Source: Pseudomonadota bacterium (lineage in GTDB: Bacteria > Pseudomonadota > Alphaproteobacteria > Azospirillales > Azospirillaceae). Taken from it: a DNA stretch of 64,000 nt. The notes below the pieces were generated by a model that saw only the letters and a program-made list of their open reading frames with translations, was not told the DNA's origin and made no database searches. Of this stretch, positions 26,058 to 34,845 are shown in pieces. Both the position numbers and the translations under genes were made by a program. Where the stretch lies: NCBI GenBank assembly GCA_023423695.1, contig JAFAFA010000126.1, forward strand, positions 171,520-235,519. Direction: 5' to 3'. Position 1 is the stretch's first letter. Each line of letters opens with the position of its first letter.

Positions 26058-26191
26058 CGTCCTGCGCGCTCTTGTCCCTATCTGCGGCATTTATCCAATG
26101 TTATATCTTTCAGCCTAGGTCCAGTGTTTGGCCGCAGTCGTCATCACAGCCGTCCGTTCGCGCGCCTGCACTTTGCAAGGATCGAATTTCC

Positions 26192-27037
26192 ATGACCAAG
26201 GGCCTGTCCACCGGCATCGTCGCGCTCTGCTCGGCAGCCCTCTTCAGCCTGACGGCGATCATGCCGGTCCGGGCGGAGGAGCCGGCGTTGCGCATCGGCA
26301 TCGCGCCGCACACCAGCGCCCGCGTCATCATCGAGCAGTACCAGCCGGTGCGCCGGGCGGTGGAGGAGGCGCTCGGCCGGCCGGTGGAGATCGTGACGGC
26401 GCCCGACTTCACCGCCTTCGCCCGCCGCGCGGTCGACCAGGAATACGATATCGCCGTCACCACCGGCCATCAGGCGCAGCTTCTGCGCAAGGACGCCGGC
26501 TATCTGCCGCTGCTGACCTACAAGTCCGACTTCCGCGCCGTTGTGGTGACGGCGGCCAAGGGACCCTACCAAACCGCCGGTTCGCTGGCCGGCACCACCG
26601 TGCTGGGGCTCAGCCCGTCCTCGCTGGTGACGCTGTGGGGTCAGCGCTGGCTGGCCGACCGGACGCTGCCCGACATCCAGCTCCGCTATGTCAGCGCCGC
26701 CGACAGCGTGGCCCAACTGGTCCTGGCCGGCGACGCATCGGCCGGCTTCATGTCGCTCGCCAACCGCGCCAAGCTGGCGCCGGAGGTGCAGGCCCAGCTC
26801 GCCACCATCGCCGAAAGCCCGCCGATGACCGGCCGCGCCTACATGCTGAACGGCAGGCAGGCGGCGCTGCTGGAGCCGCTGCGCAAGGCCCTGTTCGCCT
26901 TCGGCGCGACGAATGAGGGAAAGGCCTATTTCGACAGCAACCAGCTGGGCGGCTACCGTCCGGTCACCGATGCGGAGCTGGAGGCGATGGAGCCGCTGGC
27001 GGACGAGGTTCGGAGCATGCTGAAGGCCGGCAAATGA
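26192..27037 (+). CDS. PhnD-like periplasmic phosphate/phosphonate-type binding protein
   Basis: 281 aa from ATG 26192, chosen because it begins a clear signal peptide (MTKGLSTGIVALCSAALFSL...PVRAEE, cleavage near residue 26). The mature part is a type-2 periplasmic binding fold: LRIGIAPHTSARVIIEQYQPVRRAVEEALGRPVEIVTAPDF, DIAVTTGHQAQLL, and a closing PLADEVRSML. This is the PF12974 family also found as a sensor partner. No ABC permease or ATPase gene is near. Its stop overlaps the hybrid kinase start by 4 nt (ATGA), so it most likely presents a ligand to that kinase rather than to a transporter. Confidence 0.9.
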   Translation: MTKGLSTGIVALCSAALFSLTAIMPVRAEEPALRIGIAPHTSARVIIEQYQPVRRAVEEALGRPVEIVTAPDFTAFARRAVDQEYDIAVTTGHQAQLLRKDAGYLPLLTYKSDFRAVVVTAAKGPYQTAGSLAGTTVLGLSPSSLVTLWGQRWLADRTLPDIQLRYVSAADSVAQLVLAGDASAGFMSLANRAKLAPEVQAQLATIAESPPMTGRAYMLNGRQAALLEPLRKALFAFGATNEGKAYFDSNQLGGYRPVTDAELEAMEPLADEVRSMLKAGK

Positions 27038-29811
27038 TCCTGACCCGTCTGGCGCCCTGGAAGACCCTGCGCGGGCGCATGCTCGCCGCCGCGATGGCGG
27101 TCGAGGCGATCATGCTGACCCTGCTGGTCGCCAACAGCGTGCGCCTGCTCTACGGCAGCCTCGCCGAACAGGCCCGGCTGCACGCCGATCAGGTGGCCCC
27201 GGTGCTGAACGCCGCGTTGGTCGCTCCGCTGGCCCAGCGCGATTATGCGACCTTGCAGGCGGTCCTCGATGAAAGCCGATCCACCGGCGGTGTGCTCTAT
27301 CTCGCCGTCAGCGACAGCAAGGGAAAGCTGGTGGGGATCAGCGGCTGGCCGCAGGACCGCAGGCTGCCCGACCCCGATCCGGCCCTGTCGCTGGACGGTA
27401 AGGACGGCATCGCCCGCTATGACGTGGCGGTGCCGGTATCGCTGGCCGGGCAAAGGCTGGGGGCGGTGCAGTTCGGTCTGGACCTGCAGCACATCGTCCA
27501 GGCGCGTCGCGACCTGCTGACCCAGGGCATCGCCATCGCCCTGTCGGAGATCCTGCTGTCGGCCGGGCTGCTGGCCCTGCTGGGCCTGTGGCTGACGCGG
27601 CATCTGGCGGCGCTGGCACGCGCCAGCGAACGGGTGGCCGCCGGCGACTACAGCCCGCCGGAGCTGGCGGAGGGCGACGACGACATCGGCCGGCTGGGTG
27701 CCGCCTTCAACACCATGTCCCACGCCATCAAGGAACGGGTCGACCAGCTGACCGTGGCGTTGGACGAGCAGGAAGCGCTCGCCCGCGACGTGGAGCAGGA
27801 GCGCGCCCGCCTGTCCGCGCTGCTGTCGGCGATGGATTTCGGTGTCCTGTTCGTCGGCGGCGACGGCCGCATCGCCTATGCCAACCCGGCCTTCTCCGCC
27901 CTGTTCGCTGTCGCCCGCACGCCGGTCGGCCACCGGCTGGACGAAACGCTGGCCACTGCCGGCAACGCCCCGCTGGACACCGACCATGCCCTGCTGTCGG
28001 CGGTGGATGCCGATGAGCGGCGCGAGATGACGCTGAGCGACGGGCGCATCGTCAGCTGGCACAATGTGCCGGTGCGCAACGTCGCCGGGGCCGCCATCGG
28101 CAAGCTGTGGCTGTGCATCGACGTGACCGAGCCGCGCCGCGCCGCCGAACAGCTGCTCCAGGCCAAGGAGAAGGCCGAGGCCGCCAGCCGGTCGAAGACC
28201 GAATTCCTGGCGACCGTCAGCCACGAGCTGCGCACCCCGATGAACGGCGTGCTCGGCAACCTGACCCTGCTGGCCGACGGGCATCTGCCGGCGGAGGAGA
28301 AGCGGTTGGCCGGTGTCGCCCGCCGGTCCGCCGAGACCCTGCTGCGGCTGCTGGACGACATCCTCGACCTGTCGAAGCTGGAAGCCCGCCGCATCGACCT
28401 GGAAGAGGCCGACTGCGCCCTGCCCCAATTGATCGAGGGCGTGCTGGAGGTGCTGCGCCCCAACGCCGCCGACAGGGGGCTGGAGCTGTCGGCCCGGCTG
28501 ATGCCCTCGGTGCCGGAGGTGATCGTCACCGATCCGGCCCGCCTGCGCCAAATCCTGTTCAATCTGGTCGGCAACGCCGTGAAGTTCACCGAGGAGGGCC
28601 ACATCGCCGTCCGCGTGCGCCGGCTGGACGGCGATCCCGACGAGCAGATCGCCTGCCGCCATCCCGACTCCTTCCTGCTGGAGTTCGAGGTGGAAGACAC
28701 CGGAATCGGCATCGCCCCGGAAGCGGTGCCCACGCTGTTCGACCGCTTCACCCAGGCCGACAGTTCCATCACCCGGCGCTATGGCGGGACCGGGCTGGGT
28801 CTGGCGATCTGCCGCGACCTCTGCTTGCTGATGGGCGGCAGCATCAAGGTCGATACCGCGCCCGGTCGGGGCAGCGTCTTCCGCTTCACCGTCGTCGCCC
28901 GTCCCGGCGACCCATCGGCCCTGCGCCGGGTCGATCCCTCCCAGTCCACGGGCGTCGGCGAGGCCGCGCGCGTCGCGGCATTGCCGCCTTTGCGCGTGCT
29001 GGCGGTCGACGACATCGAGGTCAACCGCGACATCGTCCGCGGCATCCTGGAGCGTGCCGGCCACAGCGTGGCGCTGGCCGCCGGCGGCGGGGAGGCGGTG
29101 CGGATGGTGCGCGAACAGCCTTTCGACCTCGTGCTGATGGACATCCAGATGCCGGGCATGGACGGGCTGACCGCCACCCGCCGGGTGCGCGAGCTTGCCG
29201 ATCCCAGGGGACAGGTTCCCATCCTGGCGCTGACCGCCCACGCCTCCGGCAGTTCGCGGCCGGAATGCCTGTCGGCGGGAATGAACGGTTTCGTCACCAA
29301 GCCCTTGCGCCCGGCCGCCCTCTTCGCCGAGATGGCGTCGGTGCTGGGCAAGACGGCGGCGCCCGCCCCGCCTTCCCCTCCTCTGCCCGCCGATCAACCC
29401 GCTGCCCCGGAGGCCGCCATGACCGCCACGCACCATGCCCAGAACGAGGGCCCGGACGACGGCCCGGATACGGGGCTGCTGGACGATGAACAGGTTTCCC
29501 TCCTGCTGGAGGTGCTGACCGCGGAGGACTGGAGCGCCTCGCTGGACGGTTTCGCCGACAACGGCCGCAAGACCGTCGACAGCATGATCGCCCAGGCCCG
29601 TGCCGGAGAGCCGCACAACCGCACGGCCCACACGCTGAAGGGCACCTCGCTGAACCTCGGCGCGGCGGCGCTCGGCCGTCTGGCCAAGGAACTGGAGCAG
29701 GCTCCGTCCGCCGCGGTCCTGGCCCAGGAGGACCGGCTCCACGATCTGCTCGACCGCTCCCTGGCCGCACTGCGCGCCCGCCTGCCCCAGAACGGCCCCC
29801 AGAACGCTTGA
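27034..29811 (+). CDS. Hybrid sensor histidine kinase (HAMP-PAS-HisKA-HATPase-REC-HPt)
   Basis: 925 aa. Order: TM1 about 15-40; periplasmic sensor about 41-160; TM2 about 162-187; HAMP about 188-240; coiled coil; PAS about 258-365; HisKA with His397 (VSHELRTPMNG); HATPase with NAVKFT, EDTGIGI and GGTGLGLAI; REC about 653-770 with VDD and Asp703 (LMDIQMPGMDG); a Pro/Ala linker; and an HPt domain with His866 (AHTLKGTSLNLG). All phosphorelay residues are present. The design is that of TorS/BvgS-like phosphorelay kinases. The overlapping upstream gene encodes a periplasmic binding protein that is a probable input. No DNA-binding output regulator lies next to it. Confidence 0.95.
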   Translation: MILTRLAPWKTLRGRMLAAAMAVEAIMLTLLVANSVRLLYGSLAEQARLHADQVAPVLNAALVAPLAQRDYATLQAVLDESRSTGGVLYLAVSDSKGKLVGISGWPQDRRLPDPDPALSLDGKDGIARYDVAVPVSLAGQRLGAVQFGLDLQHIVQARRDLLTQGIAIALSEILLSAGLLALLGLWLTRHLAALARASERVAAGDYSPPELAEGDDDIGRLGAAFNTMSHAIKERVDQLTVALDEQEALARDVEQERARLSALLSAMDFGVLFVGGDGRIAYANPAFSALFAVARTPVGHRLDETLATAGNAPLDTDHALLSAVDADERREMTLSDGRIVSWHNVPVRNVAGAAIGKLWLCIDVTEPRRAAEQLLQAKEKAEAASRSKTEFLATVSHELRTPMNGVLGNLTLLADGHLPAEEKRLAGVARRSAETLLRLLDDILDLSKLEARRIDLEEADCALPQLIEGVLEVLRPNAADRGLELSARLMPSVPEVIVTDPARLRQILFNLVGNAVKFTEEGHIAVRVRRLDGDPDEQIACRHPDSFLLEFEVEDTGIGIAPEAVPTLFDRFTQADSSITRRYGGTGLGLAICRDLCLLMGGSIKVDTAPGRGSVFRFTVVARPGDPSALRRVDPSQSTGVGEAARVAALPPLRVLAVDDIEVNRDIVRGILERAGHSVALAAGGGEAVRMVREQPFDLVLMDIQMPGMDGLTATRRVRELADPRGQVPILALTAHASGSSRPECLSAGMNGFVTKPLRPAALFAEMASVLGKTAAPAPPSPPLPADQPAAPEAAMTATHHAQNEGPDDGPDTGLLDDEQVSLLLEVLTAEDWSASLDGFADNGRKTVDSMIAQARAGEPHNRTAHTLKGTSLNLGAAALGRLAKELEQAPSAAVLAQEDRLHDLLDRSLAALRARLPQNGPQNA

Positions 29812-29948
29812 ATGAGCGTCTGAACGGGTAGGCAGGCTGCCGGACCTGCACCAACAGGCAAACCCGCCCTCCACGTTCGGACAGGTATGCACGGCACAAA
29901 AGCCCTCCTGCGGCGTTGTCCATCCAGGACCACGACCAGAGAGGCGAC

Positions 29949-30329
29949 ATGAGCGAGCTTGCAGACGATCTCGACCGGCCGACCGGCCTGCGGACCGACA
30001 GGGTGCGCACGACGGTACGGGACCCCCTTACCGCGGCCGGCTTCAAGCCCATGGATCTGGGCGACGGCTGCCATGCCTGGTATCGGCGTTCCGACGACGG
30101 CACCCATGCGCTGATCTCGCACAACAACGCGCTCGACGGCGACCCGGCGGTCAGGGACTGGATTGTCGGCCAGTATGGCGAGCGCGGCGGCTTCGTCGAG
30201 GTCGGCGGCCTGCCGCTGTCCCGCGCGCTGGAAGGGGCGGACGTCCTGCCGTCACCGGTTCGCCCGGACGGGTCTGTGGTGGAGGCCCTCTATCCGTCCC
30301 TCCAACAGGCGCTTGATGATCTGGGGTGA
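29949..30329 (+). CDS. Hypothetical protein after the hybrid kinase
   Basis: 126 aa from ATG 29949 (GAGAGGCGAC upstream). Soluble, not recognised. It contains VRTTVRDPLTAAGFKPMDLGDGCHAWYRRSDDGTHALISHNN and DWIVGQYGERGGFVEVGGLPLSRALEGA, which reads as one small compact alpha/beta domain rich in Asp and Gly. Codon use matches real genes. It lies 137 nt after the kinase gene on the same strand and 154 nt before a response regulator gene. It may be co-transcribed, but a role in the signalling is only inferred from position. Confidence 0.7.
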   Translation: MSELADDLDRPTGLRTDRVRTTVRDPLTAAGFKPMDLGDGCHAWYRRSDDGTHALISHNNALDGDPAVRDWIVGQYGERGGFVEVGGLPLSRALEGADVLPSPVRPDGSVVEALYPSLQQALDDLG

Positions 30330-30483
30330 TAGTCCGGATGCAGCTTGCGGATGGCCCAATGGGCGATGACCAAGGTCAGGATGGACAAGCGGACGGCCGA
30401 ACGGAAAAGCTCACGCCTGTTGCCGCATGGGACTTCCGTCCCCATGTGCGGCCTGACCATCGCCCAGACCAGCAGCGAGCCGC

Positions 30484-30864
30484 ATGTCCATGGAAGCCGA
30501 TCAGTCCAAGCCCTTGCGCATCCTGCTCGTCGAAGACGAGCCGCTGGTGGCCATGGCCATCGAGGACTCGCTGGAAGTCCAGAATGTCGGCGTCATCGGC
30601 CCGGCCGGCACGGTGGCCGAGGCGCTGGACCTGATCGCCAAGGGAGGGATCGACGCGGCCCTGCTCGATGTCTCGCTGCGCGGGGAGCGCGTCGACAGCG
30701 TCGCCGACGCGCTGAGTGCGCAGGGCATCCCCTTCGTCTTCACCACCGGCCATGGCGCCGCCGGCCTGCCGAAGGGCCATCAGGACCGTCCCGTCCTGAC
30801 CAAGCCCTTCCGCGAGGTCGAGATGACCGACGCCATCGACCGCTACTTCCGCGGCGCCGCCTGA
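30484..30864 (+). CDS. Single-domain response regulator
   Basis: 126 aa, only a receiver domain. Acidic pocket VEDEP (17-19), phospho-acceptor Asp near 62 (ALLDVSLRGERVD), Thr in FTTGHG and Lys in LTKPF are all present. The LDVSLRGE variant and the TTGHGAAGLP loop are typical of the stand-alone receivers common in alphaproteobacteria. It lacks an output domain, so it acts by protein contact or as a phosphate sink. It may take phosphate from the HPt domain of the kinase encoded upstream. Confidence 0.93.
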   Translation: MSMEADQSKPLRILLVEDEPLVAMAIEDSLEVQNVGVIGPAGTVAEALDLIAKGGIDAALLDVSLRGERVDSVADALSAQGIPFVFTTGHGAAGLPKGHQDRPVLTKPFREVEMTDAIDRYFRGAA

Positions 30865-30871
30865 CGGTTCG

Positions 30872-32074
30872 TCAGCCCGGACGGCCGTCGGCGCGCGGTG
30901 CCAGCAGGACCGGGGCGTAGGCGACCAGATACAGGGTGAAGGCGGCAACCCAGCCGTAGCCCGACCATTGCAGCGCCGACCAGACCCAGTCCACCGGCAG
31001 CAGCGGCGACAGGGTGCGCACGGCCGCCGCGGCCGTCAGCAGCACATAGGCGGCGACCGTCACCCGCGTCACCACCAGGGGACGCCCGGTATGCCCCAGC
31101 GAGGCGCGGCTCATCACCGCCAGGATCAGCGTGGCGAAGGCGCCGACCGTCAGCGCATGCGTTCCCGCCGCGGCTGGCAGGTCGGCAAGTGCATGGAGCC
31201 CGCGCAGCAGCAGTGCCACCGGCACCCACAGATATCCGACATGCAGGATCCACAGGATCGGCGAGCGCCAGGCCTTCCAGCCCTGCCAGCCGGCCAGCCG
31301 CGCGGTATGGGCCGCCGCGGCGGCGAGCGCGATCAGCCCGGTGACCGCCGACTCCGGCGCCGCGATCGTCGCCGGGATCAGCGCCAGCGTCAGGACGAGG
31401 GTCGCCCGCTCCACCAGCGGCCAGGACCGCACGCCGAGGCCAGCCCGGCCCAACCCATTGCGGGTGAAGGCCGGCAGGATACGCCCGCCGATCACCGTCA
31501 CCATCATCAGAACGATGCCGAGGCCGAGCGCGAAGCCGGCATCGGTCCCGCCGTCCAGCAGGTCCAGCCAGTCCAGATGGATCAGCAGGTTGGCGGTGGT
31601 CAGCAACCCGATTAGGATCAGGAAGGCGCTGTTGCGCCACTTGCCGGCGGCCACCAGCGGCCGGGCGAGCGCCACGCCCAATGCCGGTAGGAAGGCGATG
31701 TCGATCACCGCCGCCACCGGTTCCGGCACCCCGACCCAGGGGAAGACGGCGACGCGGCCGGCCATCCACAGTGCCGCGAGCGCCATCAGCGGCGCACCCG
31801 CCACCGCCTTGGTGCCGGTCCAGCTCGGCACGGCGGTCAGCAGGAAGCCGGCGACGGCGGCCACCACCATGCCGAACAGCATCTCATGCGCATGCCAGGC
31901 GCTGGCGCCGACGGCATACTGCGGCCACTCCCCGGTCGCCAGGACGCCCAGCCATGCGGCCAACAGGCCGACTGCGGCCACGCCGCTGAACAGGAAGAAG
32001 AAGCGGAACCCATATTGGAACAGGATCGGGATCGCGGGGCCGTCGTCGCGGCCGGCAAGACTGGGTGAGGACAT
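30872..32074 (-). CDS. nnrS: NnrS family membrane protein
   Basis: 400 aa from ATG 32072-32074 (GGGGAG 9 nt upstream), with 12 predicted membrane helices. NnrS hallmarks are IPILFQYGFRFFFLFSGVAAV, SAWHAHEMLFGMVVAAVAGFLLTAVPSWTG, LLIHLDWLD, VIGGRILPAFTRNGLG, GTHALTVGAFATLILAVMSRASLGHTGRPL and the final W-rich helix. The conserved His residues are the proposed haem/copper ligands. NnrS protects against nitric oxide stress during denitrification. An FNR/NnrR-type box lies 76 nt upstream. No nitrite or NO reductase genes are in the window. Confidence 0.93.
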   Translation of the reverse strand: MSSPSLAGRDDGPAIPILFQYGFRFFFLFSGVAAVGLLAAWLGVLATGEWPQYAVGASAWHAHEMLFGMVVAAVAGFLLTAVPSWTGTKAVAGAPLMALAALWMAGRVAVFPWVGVPEPVAAVIDIAFLPALGVALARPLVAAGKWRNSAFLILIGLLTTANLLIHLDWLDLLDGGTDAGFALGLGIVLMMVTVIGGRILPAFTRNGLGRAGLGVRSWPLVERATLVLTLALIPATIAAPESAVTGLIALAAAAAHTARLAGWQGWKAWRSPILWILHVGYLWVPVALLLRGLHALADLPAAAGTHALTVGAFATLILAVMSRASLGHTGRPLVVTRVTVAAYVLLTAAAAVRTLSPLLPVDWVWSALQWSGYGWVAAFTLYLVAYAPVLLAPRADGRPG

Positions 32075-32149
32075 GAACGGGGACTCCCCAAAACGGGTGC
32101 TGCGGTGCAGGATTGACCGACAGCGTGAGCCCGGAACCCCGTCCCTGCC

Positions 32150-32163
32150 TTGACGAAAATCAA
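32150..32163 (-). promoter_or_regulatory. FNR/NnrR-type box upstream of nnrS
   Basis: TTGACGAAAATCAA, matching the anaerobic consensus TTGA-N6-TCAA with the inner C/A close to TTGAT-N4-ATCAA. Its centre is about 82 nt before the nnrS start codon. Activation from -41.5 would give a leader of about 40 nt, which is reasonable. It also lies 60 nt before the divergent YcaQ-like gene. Confidence 0.7.
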
Positions 32164-32222
32164 ACGCATTCGCAAGCTCGTCCTCCACTCCTTTTTCATC
32201 CCCATCCTTTCCCCGCAGGTCC

Positions 32223-33530
32223 ATGCCCCATCCCGACAGCCTGTCCCTGCGTGAGGCCCGCCGCATCGCCATCGCGGCGCAGGGCTTTCCCAACGGCGCT
32301 TCCGATGCGGTATCCGATGCCGCTGCGGTGGAAGCCCGCCATGCCCGGCGCCTGATCGGCCGTCTGGGTCTGGTGCAGATCGATTCCGTCAATGTGCTGG
32401 TCCGCTCCCATTATCTGCCGCTCTTCTCGCGGCTGGGACCGTATGAGGCGGCGCTGCTCGACCGGCTGGCCTATGGCGGCAAGCGGCGGGCGCTGTTCGA
32501 ATATTGGGGCCACGAGGCCTCGCTGATCCCGGTGGAGCAGCAGCCGCTGTTCCGCTGGCGCATGGCGCGGGCCGAACGCGGCGAGGGCATCTACGGCGAG
32601 TTGGCCCGTTTCGCCGCCGAACGCCGCCCCTACATCGACTCCGTCCTGGCGGAGGTCGCGGCGCGCGGACCGATGGGCGCGTCGGAACTCAGCGAGGCCG
32701 GGCGCGGAGCCGGCGGCTGGTGGGGCTGGAGCGACGGCAAGCGGGCGCTGGAGTACCTGTTCTGGGCTGGCCTCGTCACCACCGCCGGGCGGCGCGGCTT
32801 CGAGCGGCTCTACGACCTGCCGGAACGGGTGCTGCCCGCCGCCATCCTCGACACCCCCACGCCGGAAGAGGCCGAGGCCCAGCGCGCCCTGCTGCGCATC
32901 GCCGCTCGCGCCCATGGCGTGGCGACGGAACGCGACCTGCGCGACTACCACCGGCTGGACGTCGCCAACGCCCGCCTGCGCATCGCCGAACTGGTGGAGG
33001 CCGGCGAACTTCTGCCGGTAACGGTGGAGGGCTGGGAGCGCACCGCCTACGTCACTCCCGACCTGCGGGTTCCGCGCAAGGCACCGGCCCGCGCGCTGCT
33101 CTCCCCCTTCGATTCGCTGATCTGGGAGCGGCAACGCACCGAACGCCTGTTCGGCGCCCGCATCCGGTTGGAGATCTACACTCCCGCCCACAAGCGGGAA
33201 CATGGCTATTACGTGCTGCCCTTCCTGATGGAGGAGCGCATCGCCGCCCGCGTCGACCTGAAATCCGACCGCAAGGCCTCCGCCCTACTGGTCCAAGCCG
33301 CCCACACCGAACCCCACGCCGGTCCCGAGGCCGTGGCTCCGGTTCTGGCGGCGGAACTGCGGCGGCTGGCCGGATGGCTGGGGCTGGAGCGGGTGACCGT
33401 CTGCGGCGGCGGCGATCTGGCGCCGGCCCTGGCGGGGGAGTTGCAGCACATGACTCCCTCTCCCGCCTCGGGAGAGGGCGATTGCCGCATCACTCCAGAT
33501 GGTCCAACGGCAGCCGGGTCTCGAACTTGA
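32223..33530 (+). CDS. YcaQ-like winged-helix DNA glycosylase family protein
   Basis: 435 aa. It belongs to the HTH_42 / AlkX (YcaQ) family that unhooks DNA interstrand crosslinks. Seen: LSLREARRIAIAAQGF at the start, GRLGLVQIDSVNVLVRSHYLPLFSRLGPY (the QID segment of the active-site loop), ALFEYWGHEASLIP, GWWGWSDGKRALEYLFWAGLVTTAGRRGFERLYDL, LSPFDSLIWERQRTERLFG and EIYTPAHKREHGYYVLPFL. The last 25 or so residues (from HMTPSPASGEG) are translated from a palindromic repeat and overlap the convergent Lrp gene by 41 nt, so this tail is probably not functional. Confidence 0.87.
   Translation: MPHPDSLSLREARRIAIAAQGFPNGASDAVSDAAAVEARHARRLIGRLGLVQIDSVNVLVRSHYLPLFSRLGPYEAALLDRLAYGGKRRALFEYWGHEASLIPVEQQPLFRWRMARAERGEGIYGELARFAAERRPYIDSVLAEVAARGPMGASELSEAGRGAGGWWGWSDGKRALEYLFWAGLVTTAGRRGFERLYDLPERVLPAAILDTPTPEEAEAQRALLRIAARAHGVATERDLRDYHRLDVANARLRIAELVEAGELLPVTVEGWERTAYVTPDLRVPRKAPARALLSPFDSLIWERQRTERLFGARIRLEIYTPAHKREHGYYVLPFLMEERIAARVDLKSDRKASALLVQAAHTEPHAGPEAVAPVLAAELRRLAGWLGLERVTVCGGGDLAPALAGELQHMTPSPASGEGDCRITPDGPTAAGSRT
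33456..33478. repeat. Palindromic repeat inside the 3' end of a gene
   Basis: A 10-bp perfect stem, CCCTCTCCCG with CGGGAGAGGG, loop CCT. It is the short form of the repeat family also at 13499 and 51898. It lies within the last codons of the YcaQ-like gene, just before the stop of the convergent Lrp-type gene, and could act as terminator for either. Confidence 0.75.
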
Positions 33531-33969
33531 CCTCCTTCAGGGTGACGCTCGATTTGACGTGCGACACCGCGGGGATGGAGAAGATGCGTTCGCTGAGGAA
33601 GCGGCCGTAATCCTCGGTGGTCGGCACGACGATGCGCAGCAGATAGTCGGCGTCGCCGGTGACGGCGAAGCATTCCAGCACCTGCGGCATGCCGGCGATG
33701 GCGGTCTCGAACTGATCGACCGCGTTCTCCTTGTGGCGTTCCAGCGTGACATGGGCGAAGACGCATTCGCCGAGCCCCAGCTTGCGCGGATCGAGCTGCA
33801 CCGTGTAGCGGCGGATGACGCCGATATCCTCCATCGACCGCACGCGGCGCCAGCAGGGGGAGGCCGACAGGCCGACGGTGTCGCCCAACTCCTGCATGGT
33901 CAGGCGGGCATTCTCCTGCAGGGCCGCCAGGATCCCCTTCTCATGCCGGTCGAGCTTGATCGTCGCCAT
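33490..33969 (-). CDS. Lrp/AsnC family transcriptional regulator
   Basis: 159 aa from MATIKLDRHEKGIL (ATG 33967-33969); the open frame 30 codons upstream lacks family sequence. HTH at about 5-55 (MQELGDTVGLSASPCWRRVRSMEDIGVIRRY), RAM domain about 65-145 (VLECFAVTGDADYLLRIVVPTTEDYGRFL). It ends TLKEVKFETRLPL, like the Lrp protein at 3839-4330, with which it shares most motifs; they look like paralogues. It is divergent from a DedA gene 137 nt away. The regulated gene is unknown. Confidence 0.93.
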   Translation of the reverse strand: MATIKLDRHEKGILAALQENARLTMQELGDTVGLSASPCWRRVRSMEDIGVIRRYTVQLDPRKLGLGECVFAHVTLERHKENAVDQFETAIAGMPQVLECFAVTGDADYLLRIVVPTTEDYGRFLSERIFSIPAVSHVKSSVTLKEVKFETRLPLDHLE

Positions 33970-34106
33970 TCCGTCTCTCTTCAATCCGCGCCGGAAATCA
34001 TCACCTAAGGGAACATATGCCGGGTCCGCGGCGACTGCGAGTCCCCCCGGCGCAACCAATCGGCCCGTCGGGTGTTCTCCGGTTGGGCAGACGCGGGAGA
34101 TTGAGT

Positions 34107-34724
34107 GTGTTCGACTGGATCGTCAGGTTGGTGGAGCAGACCGGCTATCTCGGCGTGGCTTTGCTGATGTTCGCGGAGAACCTGTTTCCGCCCATCCCAT
34201 CGGAGCTGATCCTGCCGCTGGCCGGCTTCACCGCCGCCCGCGGGGACATGAGCCTGCCCCTAGTGATCGTCGCCGGCACGGCCGGCGCCCTGGTGGGCGC
34301 GCTGTTCTGGTACGCGATCGGCCGCTGGGTCGGCTGCCGGCGGCTGAAGCACTGGGCCGAACGCCATGGCCGCTGGCTGACCATCAGCCCCGACGAGGTG
34401 GATCAGGCTGCTTCCCATTTCCGGGAGCATGGCGGGCGGGCGGTGCTGATCGGCCGGATGATCCCGGCGGTGCGCACGCTGATCTCCATCCCCGCCGGCG
34501 TGTCGGAAATGGCGTTGGCGCCCTTCCTGCTCTACACCACTCTGGGCACCGCGATCTGGACGACCTTCCTCGCCGCCGCCGGCTATCTGCTGGAGGACCG
34601 CTATCAGCAGGTTTCCGGCTGGCTGAACCCGGTGTCCAACGTGGTCGCGGTGGGCATCGCCCTCTGGTACGTCTACCGGGTCGCCACCTTCGGCCGGCGG
34701 ACGGCCAAGCAGCCGGCGGAATAG
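34107..34724 (+). CDS. DedA family membrane protein
   Basis: 205 aa from GTG 34107, with GGGAGA 6 nt upstream; the longer frame to 34017 adds an unlikely basic leader. DedA/SNARE-associated family signatures: LLMFAENLFPPIPSELILPLAGF (membrane-embedded acidic E and PIPSE), AGALVGALFWYAIGRWVG, HGGRAVLIGRMIPAVRTLISIPAGVSEMAL (the R-x-IPxxR motif) and TTLGTAIWTTFLAAAGYLL. These proteins move phospholipid or undecaprenyl phosphate across the inner membrane. It is monocistronic here. Confidence 0.92.
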   Translation: MFDWIVRLVEQTGYLGVALLMFAENLFPPIPSELILPLAGFTAARGDMSLPLVIVAGTAGALVGALFWYAIGRWVGCRRLKHWAERHGRWLTISPDEVDQAASHFREHGGRAVLIGRMIPAVRTLISIPAGVSEMALAPFLLYTTLGTAIWTTFLAAAGYLLEDRYQQVSGWLNPVSNVVAVGIALWYVYRVATFGRRTAKQPAE

Positions 34725-34845
34725 CCGGCGCCGTTTCCGCCCAGAGGAATTCCGCCCAGAGGAAAACTCCCCCGCTCCGGCTGGACGACGGCGCCGCCCG
34801 CGTGCTCTTCCTGGTGGGTCCGACCGCCAGCGGGAGCATCAGCCC

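Noticed and set aside
26953..29892. 979-codon open frame on the minus strand
   Set aside because: It is exactly antisense to the hybrid kinase gene, with no recognisable domain and the composition of a GC-shadow frame.
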